35,143 nt of DNA from DASZTU01 sp035493835 (GTDB lineage Bacteria > Pseudomonadota > Alphaproteobacteria > Rhizobiales > Devosiaceae). The notes under the pieces were generated by a model, which saw nothing but the letters and a program-made list of their open reading frames with translations, ran no database searches and was not told the DNA's origin. Of this stretch, positions 15,011 to 23,314 are shown piece after piece; position 1 is the stretch's first letter, and every line of letters begins with the position of its first letter. The position numbers and the translations under genes were made by a program. The stretch covers positions 1-35,143 of the forward strand of contig DATJHO010000017.1 of NCBI GenBank assembly GCA_035493835.1. The letters run 5' to 3'.

Positions 15011-15034
15011 AGCCCGAGCTTCCTTTGCGCGATC

Positions 15035-15058
15035 AAGCCCGCTTCGGCGGGCTTTTTT
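15035..15058 (+). terminator. Rho-independent terminator of rpmJ
   Basis: A perfect stem AAGCCCGC (15035-15042) / GCGGGCTT (15047-15054) with a stable TTCG loop is followed by a run of T (TTTTTT at 15053-15058). It lies 25 bp after the rpmJ stop. Confidence 0.95.
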
Positions 15059-15210
15059 ATTTGGCGAGAACGTTACGTGCAGTCTGTCTGTAGCGGAGCC
15101 ACGTGCTGGCTGGCCGATCGCCAGCGCATCTGCAATGATGTTATCAGATTCGATTGGCATTGAGCGCGTCACTGCCGAAATCGGACCACGTTTGAGTCTG
15201 CGACGACACA

Positions 15211-16035
15211 ATGTTCAACTCCGAGACCTTCGGCATCCCGATCGCCCGGCCGCTTGCCGAGGTCTATGAGTTCCTGCTCGAGCCGAGCAACATCATGCAT
15301 TGGGCTGTCGTCGGCGGTACCGAGACGCAGCATCTGGGCGGGCGGTTCTGGTCGGCCGAGACCTCGGTAGGTCCGCGCATCATCCGGTTCGCCGAGCGCA
15401 ACGATTTCGGCATTCTCGATCACCATATCTTCCGCCACCCCGGGGACACGCCGCACCTGATCGGCGCACGCGTGGTCCCAAACGGGGCTGGCACCGAGCT
15501 GATCTACACCTCGTTCCAGCGGCCCGAGGCGAGCGAGTTCGAGTGGCAATCGCTCAAGGAATGGATCACCGCAGACCTGCTGGCGATGCAATCAATGCTG
15601 GAAGCCCGCGGCCGGGTTGCGCCGATGGCGCCCGCACGCACGGTGTCGCTATCGATCGAGCGCCCGGTGCCCGAGGTTTTCGATTTCGTGATCGACCCTG
15701 CCAATCTCCCCAAATGGGGGTTCGAAGCTGCCGCAAGCCGGCTCACCGACTACGAGGACAATCAGTGGTTGGTCGAAACTGCCGTGGGCCCGCGGGTGAT
15801 GCAATTTTCGAAGCGCAACAATCTTGGCGTCCTCGATGCCTGGTCCCGCCGCATGATCGGCGGGGCGCCCGTCCTGATCCCCATTCGCGTATTCCCCAAT
15901 GACGAGGGCACCGAGCTCACCTACACTTTCCTGCAGCGGCCGGGCACGACAAAGGAAGCTTGGCATTCGCTGCAAGAATGGATGGCAACCGACCTGTTTG
16001 CCCTGAAGAACACGCTGGAATTCGAGGTCGATTAG
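15211..16035 (+). CDS. Tandem SRPBCC-fold protein (two repeated START-like domains)
   Basis: A 274-residue protein built from two copies of one SRPBCC/polyketide-cyclase-like domain: residues about 5-131 and 143-272. The copies align along their length, for example VYEFLLEPSNIMHWA with VFDFVIDPANLPKWG, ETSVGPRIIRFAERNDFGILDH with ETAVGPRVMQFSKRNNLGVLDA, and GTELIYTSFQRP with GTELTYTFLQRP. The family forms a deep cavity for hydrophobic ligands, but no catalytic residue can be assigned, so binding or cyclase activity is open. No strong ribosome site precedes the ATG, and upstream DNA shows no clear promoter. It converges with pyk across a palindrome. Confidence 0.85.
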   Translation: MFNSETFGIPIARPLAEVYEFLLEPSNIMHWAVVGGTETQHLGGRFWSAETSVGPRIIRFAERNDFGILDHHIFRHPGDTPHLIGARVVPNGAGTELIYTSFQRPEASEFEWQSLKEWITADLLAMQSMLEARGRVAPMAPARTVSLSIERPVPEVFDFVIDPANLPKWGFEAAASRLTDYEDNQWLVETAVGPRVMQFSKRNNLGVLDAWSRRMIGGAPVLIPIRVFPNDEGTELTYTFLQRPGTTKEAWHSLQEWMATDLFALKNTLEFEVD

Positions 16036-16076
16036 AGCGCGATCCCGTCTCGAGTTGAAGGCTTCACCGCGCGCTC

Positions 16077-16105
16077 GTCATGGCCGGGTCAAGCCCGGGG
16101 ATGAC
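16077..16105. repeat. GTCATGGCCGGG palindrome
   Basis: GTCATGGCCGGG (16077-16088) pairs with CCCGGGGATGAC (16094-16105) around a TCAAG loop. It lies between the convergent SRPBCC and pyk genes and belongs to a common alphaproteobacterial intergenic repeat family whose arms contain the words GTCAT and CCCGGG. Confidence 0.75.
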
Positions 16106-16231
16106 GATGTGGGGAGGAAGGAACCCAAATGCTGACGCCGCACTGGCAGCATTTCACCCAAGCTCTCGCGACCTGCGTCAACTCAACCGATCACGCTCCA
16201 GGCACGGCTCTTCGTGAGCCGCATTGCCGGC

Positions 16232-17668
16232 TCACGACGAGCCGGCGCCGTCCTGCCGCACGAAGGCGATGCGCAGCATGTTGGTCGCGCCCGGCGTTCC
16301 GAGAGGGATGCCGGCGGTGATGGCGACGCGGTCCCCCGGCCGGGCGTAGCCCTCGCGATAGGCGATGATGCAAGCGCGATCGACCATGTCTTCGAGGCTC
16401 ACCGCGTCTTCGGTCAGGAAGCACTGGATGCCCCAGACCACCGACAGCCGGCGCGCGGTCCTGACGCTGGGCGACAAAGCGATGATCGGCTTGGCGGGGC
16501 GCTCGCGGGCAGCGCGGATGCCGGTCGAGCCCGACGACGTGTAGGTGACGATCGCGGCGAGGTCGAGCGTTTCGGCGACTTGGCGGGTGGCGGCGGAAAT
16601 GGCGTCGGCCGCGGTCGCTTCCGGCTCCGTCGCCTGGGCGCGAATGATGCCGCGATAATTGGGATCGGATTCGACCGCCATGGCGACCTTATTCATCATC
16701 GACACCGCCTCGATCGGGTATTGACCGGAAGCGGATTCGGCCGAGAGCATGATCGCATCGGCGCCTTCGAACACGGCGATCGAGACGTCCGACACTTCGG
16801 CGCGGGTCGGCACCGGCGAGGTGATCATCGATTCGAGCATCTGAGTCGCCACCACCACCGGCTTGCCGTAGCGGCGGGCGACGCGCAGCATGCGCTTCTG
16901 CAGCCCCGGCACCTGTTCCAGCGGCATTTCAACGCCGAGGTCGCCGCGCGCCACCATGAAGGCGTCGCAAAGCTTGATGATTTCCTCGAGCCGCTCGACG
17001 GCCTGCGGCTTTTCGATCTTGGCCATCACGCCCGCGCGGCCCTGAACAACCTTGCGGATCTCGACGATGTCCTCGGGCCGCTGCACGAAGGAGACGGCGA
17101 TCCAGTCGGCCTCCGCCGCAAGCCCGGCCAGGAGGTCGGCGTGGTCCTTCTCGGTAAGCGCGCCCACCGGCAGCAGCGTATCGGGCAGGCTCACGCCCTT
17201 CTTGTCGGAAAGCTTGCCGCCATAGATGACCTCGGTCTCGATGGCGCCGTTGCCGACCTTGGTGGCCTTGAGCTGCAGCTTGCCATCATCGAGCAGCAGG
17301 CGGTCGCCGACCGAAACGGACTCGATAATCTCGGGATGGGGCAGGAAGACGCGCTCGGCGTTGCCCTTGGCGTCGGAGGAATCGAGGAGGAACTTGCCGC
17401 CGGCGACCAGTTGCGCCGAACCGCCCTCGAAGGTGCCGACGCGGAGCTTGGGGCCCTGCAGGTCGACGAGGATGCCGAGCGGGTGGTTGAGAGTCTTCTC
17501 AACCTCGCGGATGCGGCGCACCGTTTCGTGCATCAGCTCGTGGCTGGCATGGCTCATATTGATGCGGAAGACGTCGGCACCGGCCCGCGCCAATTCCTCG
17601 ATGACCTTTTGGTCGTTCGAGGCGGGGCCAAGTGTGGCGATGATTTTTACACGGCGCGAGCGTCTCAT
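16232..17668 (-). CDS. pyk: Pyruvate kinase
   Basis: A full-length 478-residue pyruvate kinase that converts phosphoenolpyruvate and ADP to pyruvate and ATP. Motifs include IIATLGPASND, FRINMSHASHE near the start (substrate/K+ binding), LVDLQGPKLRVG, the catalytic K217 in VMAKIEKPQA (family signature), FMVARGDLGVEMP (metal ligands E and D) and VVVATQMLESM. The C-terminal domain (about 350-478) contains the allosteric region, and a SSGSTGIRAARERP segment matches the usual effector site area. It follows a DUF1036 gene by 21 bp on the same strand, a neighbour pair often seen in Hyphomicrobiales. A perfect 10-bp hairpin at 16212-16237 overlaps the stop codon but lacks a T tract. Confidence 0.97.
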   Translation of the reverse strand: MRRSRRVKIIATLGPASNDQKVIEELARAGADVFRINMSHASHELMHETVRRIREVEKTLNHPLGILVDLQGPKLRVGTFEGGSAQLVAGGKFLLDSSDAKGNAERVFLPHPEIIESVSVGDRLLLDDGKLQLKATKVGNGAIETEVIYGGKLSDKKGVSLPDTLLPVGALTEKDHADLLAGLAAEADWIAVSFVQRPEDIVEIRKVVQGRAGVMAKIEKPQAVERLEEIIKLCDAFMVARGDLGVEMPLEQVPGLQKRMLRVARRYGKPVVVATQMLESMITSPVPTRAEVSDVSIAVFEGADAIMLSAESASGQYPIEAVSMMNKVAMAVESDPNYRGIIRAQATEPEATAADAISAATRQVAETLDLAAIVTYTSSGSTGIRAARERPAKPIIALSPSVRTARRLSVVWGIQCFLTEDAVSLEDMVDRACIIAYREGYARPGDRVAITAGIPLGTPGATNMLRIAFVRQDGAGSS

Positions 17669-17689
17669 GAGGTATGCATGCCTTCTCGG

Positions 17690-18274
17690 TTATTCGGTGT
17701 CGATCCCCGAAGGCGCGCTGGCATCGGGGTTGGGGTTGCCGCCGTCGTCGGGTGCGGTGGATTCGGGGACATCGCCCGGTTGCGGCTGGTCGGGAGGGCC
17801 GTCCGCATCAGTGCCGTTGGCGTTATTTGCATTGGCGGCCGGATCGGTCAACTGCAGCGTCCAGTCGCTCTTGTTCTGGGTATCCACTTCGAAGAAGCCG
17901 GTACGCTCATAACCACGCGCGAGGCAATCCTCGATGCCGAAAATGGTGAAGCTATCGTCGCGCGTGCACATATACACGTTGCCGTCCCATGCGCCTCCGC
18001 CGATGTCATCGGCTGCGAACAGGTAGAAGAAGCGCGAGTTGAGATTACCCTGATATACCGTTGCGCATTGTGACGGTGCGGCAACCCACCAACCCTCTGA
18101 TTGCCAGCCGCGTTCGGCCCGATAGCCGAGGGCGATCGAAACGGGGTCCGCGGTCTGGTTACAGACGCGCAGATCGGCGAATGCGGGAGTGACGGAGACG
18201 AAAGCGCCTCCGAGCAGCAGCGCCAGCAGGGCCAGACCGAGACGGATTTTGGACAAAGCAGCGCCGGATGCCAT
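17690..18274 (-). CDS. Exported DUF1036 protein
   Basis: A 194-residue protein with a clean signal peptide (residues 1-33, cut after TPAFA) followed by a DUF1036 domain at about 34-145. Typical features are LRVCNQTADPVSIALGYR, a GWWVAAPSQC segment, FYLFAADD and the paired cysteines in MCTRDDSFTIFGIEDCLARGY, which could form disulphides in the periplasm. The last 50 residues are Asn/Asp/Pro/Gly-rich and probably disordered, longer than needed for the domain. The function of DUF1036 is unknown. It lies directly upstream of pyk (21 bp) on the same strand and is divergent from gapR. Co-transcription with pyk is likely by spacing. Confidence 0.88.
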   Translation of the reverse strand: MASGAALSKIRLGLALLALLLGGAFVSVTPAFADLRVCNQTADPVSIALGYRAERGWQSEGWWVAAPSQCATVYQGNLNSRFFYLFAADDIGGGAWDGNVYMCTRDDSFTIFGIEDCLARGYERTGFFEVDTQNKSDWTLQLTDPAANANNANGTDADGPPDQPQPGDVPESTAPDDGGNPNPDASAPSGIDTE

Positions 18275-18504
18275 GACGACGATTGAACCCTCTTTGAGCC
18301 GGGGGGAAAAGACGAGTCAACCGCTATTTCCCGGATTGGGCAGAAATGGGAAGGTTTTGGGATGTGTGTGGATTGCGGCGCTTTGCCGCTTGCCTCACGC
18401 GGCCGGCTAGGGTTGAAGCGGGGTTCCGACTGTCCGCCCCGCGGCGACTGACCAGCGCCGGGTCGGGCTTCTTTTCTTTCCAGTGAATGTGGGAGGTATC
18501 CTAG

Positions 18505-18786
18505 ATGGCTGATACCGTGTCATCCGATAGCGTCGCCCAGGACCAGCTCAGGGCTTTCATCGAGCGCATCGAGCGCATGGAAGAGGAAAAGAAGGCCATT
18601 TCCGACGACATCCGCGACATCTACGCGGAGGCCAAGGGCAACGGGTTCGACGTCAAGGTGCTGCGGCAGATCGTGCGCATCCGCAAGCAGGATCGCGATG
18701 AACGGATGGAGCAGGAAGCGCTGCTCGAACTCTACATGACCGCCCTCGGCATGAGCCTCGCCCCCGCCGAGCGCGAGGAAGACTAG
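18505..18786 (+). CDS. gapR: GapR nucleoid-associated protein (UPF0335 / DUF2312)
   Basis: A 93-residue protein matching GapR, the essential alphaproteobacterial chromosome-structuring protein. In Caulobacter it is a tetrameric clamp that binds overtwisted, AT-rich DNA ahead of polymerases and helps topoisomerases during replication. The DUF2312 core spans about 10-88: DQLRAFIERIERMEEEKKAISDDIRDIYAEAKGNGFD is the long coiled-coil helix, then KVLRQIVRIRKQDRDERMEQEALLELYMTALGM. The basic KxIRIRKQ part contacts DNA. A GGGAGG ribosome site lies about 9 bp before the ATG. It is divergent from the DUF1036-pyk pair, with 230 bp between them. Confidence 0.95.
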   Translation: MADTVSSDSVAQDQLRAFIERIERMEEEKKAISDDIRDIYAEAKGNGFDVKVLRQIVRIRKQDRDERMEQEALLELYMTALGMSLAPAEREED

Positions 18787-19285
18787 TTTTACGCGCGGCG
18801 GCGGCAACGCATACACGCTGAGCGGCGGACTACAATCGGCTGAGTCCGACCGGCCGTACAAACCGATTCCCATGCACGGCGTCATTCCGGCGAATGCCGG
18901 AATCCAAAAAGCTCAGCCGTGCGGCGCCTAGCAGGTCTTTCCGCGAACTCACCGAGTACCGGATTCCGACATTCGCCGGAATGACGGCGTGCGTGTAAAA
19001 AAAAGCACCGGACGCCCTTTTCCGACAATTGCAGCCGCGCTTCGTCCGCCGAGCAAATCGGCCATCCTGGCGCGGCAGGCACGACTAAAATCCCCTCCTT
19101 TGACTGGTACCTTGCATCACGCGAATTGAACCAGATGCGGGGGCATGGATTGTGCAGCTACCGGGCTGCCGGCCGAACCATCTTCACCGCCAGGCCCGGC
19201 ATTTGCCGCAACCGCCATCCTGCCGGCCATCCGGGCCGAGGCAGCCGCGGTTGTTTCCTCGTCCAGTTCATCAGGAGTCAAGACC
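18787..19285. other. Gene-free stretch after gapR
   Basis: About 500 bp between gapR and the hydrolase ORF contain a long palindrome (18871-18995) and otherwise no gene I can support. An ORF reading through 19145-19285 is an N-terminal extension of the hydrolase with no homology and is not counted. TTGACT at 19100-19105 could be a -35 for the hydrolase, but no good -10 follows. Confidence 0.5.
18871..18995. repeat. Long GTCATTCCGGCGAATG palindrome
   Basis: Arms 18881-18905 and 18961-18985 (25 nt) are reverse complements with one mismatch, and flanks to 18871 and 18995 extend the pairing (about 33 of 35). The GTCATTCC...GGAATCC words recur at 21183-21310 and 25532-25566. A 55-bp central loop separates the arms. 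This looks like a non-autonomous miniature element of MITE or REP type. Confidence 0.8.
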
Positions 19286-20116
19286 ATGAGCAGCGACTTC
19301 ATAACCACTCAGGACGGCACGTCGATCTTCTACAAGGACTGGGGCACCGGGCAACCGATCGTCTTTCACCATGGCTGGCCGTTGAGCAGCGATGATTGGG
19401 ATGGCCAGATGCTCTTCTTCCTGGCGCAGGGCTATCGGGTCGTCGCCCATGACCGCCGCGGCCATGGCCGCTCGAGCCAGACCGATGAAGGCAACGAGAT
19501 GGATACCTACGCGGCCGACGTTGCGGCGCTCGCCGACCATCTCGATCTCACGGATGCCATTCACGTTGGCCACTCGACTGGTGGCGGCGAAGTCGCCCGC
19601 TATGTGGCTCAGTACGGGGCCGGTCGCGTCGCCAAGGCAGTGCTGATGAGCGCCGTGCCGCCGATCATGGTCAAGACCGCGGCCAATCCCGGCGGCCTGC
19701 CGCTCGAAGTGTTCGACGGTTTCCGCGCCATGCTGGCCGCTAACCGGGCGCAGTTCTACCGCGACCTGCCGGAGGGCCCATTCTACGGCTTCAACCGTCC
19801 GGGGACGCCGATCTCGGAAGGGGTGATCGACAATTGGTGGCGGCAGGGAATGATCGGCGGCGCCAAGGCGCACTACGACTGCATCAGGGCGTTCTCGGAG
19901 ACCGACTTCACCGAGGATCTCAGGAGTATCGATGTGCCGGTATTGGTGATGCATGGCGATGACGACCAGATCGTGCCGATCGCGGACGCTGCGCTCGAGT
20001 CCATCAAGCTGCTGAAGAATGGCGAGCTGAAGGTCTACCCGGGATTTCCACACGGCATGCCGACGACGCACGCTGATGTCATCAACCAGGACCTGCTGGC
20101 ATTCTTCAGGGCCTGA
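19286..20116 (+). CDS. Alpha/beta hydrolase of the non-haem chloroperoxidase type
   Basis: A 276-residue alpha/beta hydrolase, the normal length for cofactor-free haloperoxidases, perhydrolases and related esterases. The catalytic triad is visible: S97 in HVGHSTGGG, D226 in VMHGDDDQIVP and H256 in YPGFPHGMPTTH. The oxyanion region HHGWPLSSDDWD and the DRRGHGRSSQ turn are typical of chloroperoxidase-F/-L type enzymes. A CAGGAGTC ribosome site lies 8 bp before the ATG at 19286, so the longer reading frame from 19145 is rejected. Physiological substrate is unknown; in vivo many such proteins act as esterases. A strong terminator follows. Confidence 0.92.
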   Translation: MSSDFITTQDGTSIFYKDWGTGQPIVFHHGWPLSSDDWDGQMLFFLAQGYRVVAHDRRGHGRSSQTDEGNEMDTYAADVAALADHLDLTDAIHVGHSTGGGEVARYVAQYGAGRVAKAVLMSAVPPIMVKTAANPGGLPLEVFDGFRAMLAANRAQFYRDLPEGPFYGFNRPGTPISEGVIDNWWRQGMIGGAKAHYDCIRAFSETDFTEDLRSIDVPVLVMHGDDDQIVPIADAALESIKLLKNGELKVYPGFPHGMPTTHADVINQDLLAFFRA

Positions 20117-20133
20117 GCGACGTCCAAATATGG

Positions 20134-20161
20134 AAACACCCCGCTTACCGGCGGGGTGTTT
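20134..20161 (+). terminator. Terminator after the hydrolase gene
   Basis: A perfect 11-bp stem AAACACCCCGC (20134-20144) / GCGGGGTGTTT (20151-20161) with a 6-nt loop lies 18 bp after the stop. The A-run on one side and T-run on the other allow it to act in both directions, also ending the small convergent gene at 20184. Confidence 0.85.
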
Positions 20162-20183
20162 GGTGTCCGGCCGCGATTAGCCG

Positions 20184-20357
20184 CTATTTCATCAGCGAGG
20201 CGATCGAATGGGCCTGGTCGATGTTCTTGGCCATCGCGACAATACGTTCCGCAACATCGCGCGGCAGGTCATAGCGCTCGGATAGCCGGGCTGCATCTTC
20301 CTTGCGGCGAAACTCGATTTCCTCACGGCTTTCGAGTCGAGCTATCTCAATACGCAT
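20184..20357 (-). CDS. Small 57-residue protein of unknown function
   Basis: The ATG at 20357 has an AGGAGAA ribosome site about 8 bp upstream and gives a 57-residue, highly charged helical protein: MRIEIARLESREEIEFRRK, then LPRDVAERIVAMAKNID and a tail QAHSIASLMK. A longer in-frame reading through the upstream region has no support and is rejected. No known domain is recognised. A promoter resembling EcfG general-stress promoters (20388-20413) precedes it. It ends at the bidirectional terminator of the hydrolase and is divergent from the membrane protein at 20554. Confidence 0.7.
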   Translation of the reverse strand: MRIEIARLESREEIEFRRKEDAARLSERYDLPRDVAERIVAMAKNIDQAHSIASLMK

Positions 20358-20387
20358 CGTCGTCGTTCTCCTGGTTGATGATTGCCT

Positions 20388-20413
20388 AACGCCGTGCCCT
20401 CGGATTTGGTTCT
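20388..20413 (-). promoter_or_regulatory. Possible EcfG-type promoter of the 57-residue gene
   Basis: On the minus strand AGAAC (20409-20413) is followed after exactly 17 bp by CGTT (20388-20391). The alphaproteobacterial EcfG consensus is GGAAC-N16/17-CGTT, so one base differs. Transcription would start about 20-25 nt before the ATG. Confidence 0.3.
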
Positions 20414-20553
20414 CCCCCAAATTTAGTAACTCTTTAACGTTTCGGACGTGACGGGCGAACCCCGGAAATCGGGCTAGCTCCGCCGGGGGAACGGCACCGG
20501 CGTTGACCGACGCGAAAGACTTGTCTGCCAAATTCCCCCTCTGGAGGTCCGCA

Positions 20554-21078
20554 ATGAGCTTTGCGAAATTGCAGATAAAGGCGGCCGCGACGGCGTTCGC
20601 ACTGTTTGCATGCGCCAGCCTGGCGCTGTTTTTCCTCGTCCGCAGCGTCGGCAACGTGGCGGCGGTGCTGCCCCTGGCCCGGCAATTGCCCGCCTATTCG
20701 CCGGTGCAGACGATCGGGGCGGTGCTCGATCTCAGGCCGGTGATCGCGCTTGGGGCCGGAACGCTATTGGCGGCTGGTGTGGTGCTGGTGATCCGCAACG
20801 CCTTCCTGGACCGCGCCGTCTACATGCTCATCAGCATGCTGACCCTGGTGCTGGCCTCGAGCATCGGCATCGTCGCGGGTTTTGGCGCCTACCACTCCAT
20901 TATCGACCACAAGCTGCTGGTGCCGCCGGGGCTGCTGCCGTCGGCAATCGCGCTCGGGGTGATGATGGTGCTCAGCCTCGCCAACTTCGATGGCCTTCGC
21001 AGTTCGCTGCTGCTCCGCACCCTGCTTGCGCCCGTGCTGGTGGTGGGGGCGCCGATTCTGTTGATCATCGGCGGGTAG
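20554..21078 (+). CDS. Small integral membrane protein of unknown function
   Basis: A 174-residue protein with about five hydrophobic segments: AAATAFALFACASLALFFLV (near 10), VIALGAGTLLAAGVVLVI, MLISMLTLVLASSIGIVAGF, LLPSAIALGVMMVLSLA and LLAPVLVVGAPILLIIGG at the end. It is most likely in the inner membrane. I recognise no family, and there are few charged residues that could suggest transport or enzymatic function. A TGGAGG ribosome site lies 6 bp before the ATG at 20554, so a TTG at 20503 is not used. It is divergent from the 57-residue gene, and a GAGCCTGTCGAA-type repeat follows directly after the stop. Confidence 0.8.
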   Translation: MSFAKLQIKAAATAFALFACASLALFFLVRSVGNVAAVLPLARQLPAYSPVQTIGAVLDLRPVIALGAGTLLAAGVVLVIRNAFLDRAVYMLISMLTLVLASSIGIVAGFGAYHSIIDHKLLVPPGLLPSAIALGVMMVLSLANFDGLRSSLLLRTLLAPVLVVGAPILLIIGG

Positions 21079-21084
21079 GGCACC

Positions 21085-21119
21085 GGACCTCGCCCTTCGA
21101 CAGGCTCAGGGTGAGGTCC
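21085..21119. repeat. Short palindrome with TTCGACAGGCTCA core
   Basis: GGACCTC (21085-21091) pairs with GAGGTCC (21113-21119); the inside contains GCCCTTCGACAGGCTCAGGG, the same core as the fadJ-fadI element. It follows the membrane protein stop by 6 bp and may act as a transcription or mRNA-end structure. Confidence 0.7.
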
Positions 21120-21182
21120 TGCGGAAGGCACTGTTCGGTCATGAATTTTAGAACTTGAGCCATTTGCATGGCCGCTTGGCTA

Positions 21183-21310
21183 GCCCAAAAACGGAGATTC
21201 CCTCCTTCGCGGGAATGACCGGCGTTCTGCACCAATAACCGGGTCTATGAGAGGCCCGAGCCACCATCCCGGTGTCATTCCCGCGAAGGCGAGAATCTCC
21301 GTTTTCTGGG
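21183..21310. repeat. GTCATTCCCGCGAAGG inverted repeat before dxs end
   Basis: Long arms 21183-21222 and 21269-21310 pair with few mismatches; each contains AAAACGGAGATTC and TTCGCGGGAATGAC words. The gap between the membrane protein and dxs (21079-21382) consists mostly of this element and the shorter one at 21085. It is the same family as at 18871-18995 and 25532-25566. Confidence 0.75.
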
Positions 21311-21382
21311 CCCGCTGGCGGGGACAAATCCCCACGCCTCAACGAGCCCTCACGTGCGCCTGCCGAACCGCAGGAGCCGCCC

Positions 21383-23314
21383 TCAGCCCGCCTTGGGCGT
21401 TGAAACCGGCAGCACGCTCGATGAGCCGCCGAGGGCCTGCAGCACGGCCGCGACGATCCCCGCGGCATCGAGCCCGGCCTGCGCATACATATCCGCCTGG
21501 CTCGATTGCTCGGTGAAGCAATCGGGAATCATCAGCGGACGGAAACGCAGTTTGCCGTCGAGCAGCCCGTTTAGGGCAAGGAAGCTCGCCACGTGGCTGC
21601 CGAAGCCGCCAATGCCGCCTTCCTCGACCGTCAGCAACAGGTCATGATCGCGGGCAAGGCCGGCCACCAATTCCTCATCGAGCGGCTTCATGAAGCGGGC
21701 ATCGGCGATCGTCGGGGCAAGGCCGAGGGCCGAAAGCCGATCCGCCGCCGCGAGGCATTCCCCGAGACGGGTGCCGAAAGAGAGCAGGGCGACCGTTGCC
21801 CCCTTGCGCACAATGCGGCCCTTGCCGATCGGCAGCACCTCGCCGCGCGCCGGCAGGTCAGCGCCGACGCCGTCGCCGCGTGGATAGCGGAAGGCGATGG
21901 GGCCGTCCTCATAGGCGGTGGCGGTCGCGACCATGTGCCGGAGCTCGACTTCGTCCGCCGCCGCCATCAGCACCATGCCGGGAATCGCCCCGAGATAGGC
22001 GTTGTCGTAGTTGCCGGCATGGGTCGGCCCGTCGGCGCCGACAAAGCCGGCGCGATCGATGGCGAAGCGTACCGGCAGTTGCTGGATGGCAACGTCGTGG
22101 ATCACCTGATCATAGGCGCGCTGCAGGAATGTCGAATAAATGGCGCAGAAGGGTTTCAGGCCCTCCGAGGCGAGGCCCGCGGCGAAGGTGACGGCGTGCT
22201 GCTCGGCGATCCCAACGTCAAACATGCGGGTCGGGAACAGTTCGGCGAACTTGTCGAGCCCGGTGCCCGCCGGCATTGCGGCGGTGACGGCCACCACGCG
22301 GTCGTCGCGCTTGGCCTCATCGATCAGGCTTTCGGCGAAGACCGACGTATAGGACGGGGCGTTCGACTGCGGCTTGGCCTGGGCGCCGGTGATGACGTTG
22401 AACTTGTTGACGCCGTGATATTTGTCGCGGGCGTTCTCGGCCGGCTCGTACCCCTTGCCCTTCCGCGTGGCCACATGCACCAGGATCGGCCCGTCCTCGG
22501 AGTCGCGGACATTGGTCAGCACGGGGAGCAGGTGGTCGAGATTGTGCCCGTCGATGGGGCCGACATAATAGAAGCCGAGTTCCTCGAACAGCGTGCCGCC
22601 GGTGAGCCAGGCGCGGGCGAATTCCTCGGTCCGGCGCGCCTGCTCGTGGATGACCTGCGGAAACGCGCGCGCGATCTGCTTGGCGGTGTTGCGCAGGCCC
22701 CGATAGGCGGGCCCCGAAACCAGCCGCGCCAGGTAGGCGCTCATCGCGCCCGTGGGCGGGGCGATCGACATGTCGTTGTCGTTGAGGATGACGATCAGCC
22801 GGGCGTCCATGGCGCCGGCATTGTTCATGGCCTCATAGGCCATGCCGGCCGACATCGCGCCATCACCGATGACAGCGACGACATTGCGCTTCTGGTTCAG
22901 TAGCTTGCTGCCAACCGCCATGCCGAGGCCGGCCGAAATCGAGGTTGAGGAATGCCCGGCCCCGAACGGGTCATAGGGGCTCTCCGCTCGGCGGGTGAAG
23001 CCCGAAAGCCCGTTCTTTTGCCGCAGCGTGCGGATGCGATCGCGCCGGCCGGTCAGGATCTTGTGGGGGTAGGCCTGGTGGCCGACATCCCAGATGATGC
23101 GGTCGCGGGGCGTGGCAAACACCGTGTGCAGGGCCACAGTCAGTTCGATGACGCCAAGACCGGCGCCGAGATGGCCGCCGGTCACGGAAACCGCGTCGAT
23201 CATTTCGGCGCGCAGTTCGCCGGCCAGCTGCTTGAGCTGGTCGCGCGACAGCGTTTTCAGCGCGTCGGGCGAGGCGATGGTATCGAGCAGGGGAGTGAGC
23301 GGCTTGTCGGTCAT
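21383..23314 (-). CDS. dxs: 1-deoxy-D-xylulose-5-phosphate synthase
   Basis: A complete 643-residue enzyme that joins pyruvate and glyceraldehyde 3-phosphate, using thiamine diphosphate, at the first step of the MEP isoprenoid pathway. The substrate His lies in VTGGHLGAGLGV and a DVGHQAYPHKILTGR segment follows. The thiamine/Mg2+ motif begins GDGAMSAGMA at G150 and continues to the NN pair (EAMNNAG). GIAEQHAVT carries the catalytic glutamate, and DRAGFVGADGPTHAG and RYPRGDG are typical of the family. In this order dxs is often linked to xseB upstream and tlyA downstream; neither is present here. The 140 bp upstream have no gene. Confidence 0.97.
   Translation of the reverse strand: MTDKPLTPLLDTIASPDALKTLSRDQLKQLAGELRAEMIDAVSVTGGHLGAGLGVIELTVALHTVFATPRDRIIWDVGHQAYPHKILTGRRDRIRTLRQKNGLSGFTRRAESPYDPFGAGHSSTSISAGLGMAVGSKLLNQKRNVVAVIGDGAMSAGMAYEAMNNAGAMDARLIVILNDNDMSIAPPTGAMSAYLARLVSGPAYRGLRNTAKQIARAFPQVIHEQARRTEEFARAWLTGGTLFEELGFYYVGPIDGHNLDHLLPVLTNVRDSEDGPILVHVATRKGKGYEPAENARDKYHGVNKFNVITGAQAKPQSNAPSYTSVFAESLIDEAKRDDRVVAVTAAMPAGTGLDKFAELFPTRMFDVGIAEQHAVTFAAGLASEGLKPFCAIYSTFLQRAYDQVIHDVAIQQLPVRFAIDRAGFVGADGPTHAGNYDNAYLGAIPGMVLMAAADEVELRHMVATATAYEDGPIAFRYPRGDGVGADLPARGEVLPIGKGRIVRKGATVALLSFGTRLGECLAAADRLSALGLAPTIADARFMKPLDEELVAGLARDHDLLLTVEEGGIGGFGSHVASFLALNGLLDGKLRFRPLMIPDCFTEQSSQADMYAQAGLDAAGIVAAVLQALGGSSSVLPVSTPKAG

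Noticed and set aside
16212..16237. Perfect 10-bp hairpin at the pyk stop as a terminator
   Set aside because: It includes the stop codon and lacks a T tract on the pyk strand, so termination is not supported.
16214..18073. A 619-codon plus-strand frame across pyk and DUF1036
   Set aside because: It is antisense to two well-recognised genes and shows no family motifs or ribosome site.
18970..19100. Poly-A stretch (AAAAAAAA near 18998) as a terminator for gapR
   Set aside because: The adjacent palindrome has a 55-bp loop and the A-run is on the wrong strand for gapR; it would suit only minus-strand transcription.
19145..19285. N-terminal extension of the hydrolase
   Set aside because: A good ribosome site precedes the ATG at 19286, and the family begins there; the extension is Ala-rich with no homology.
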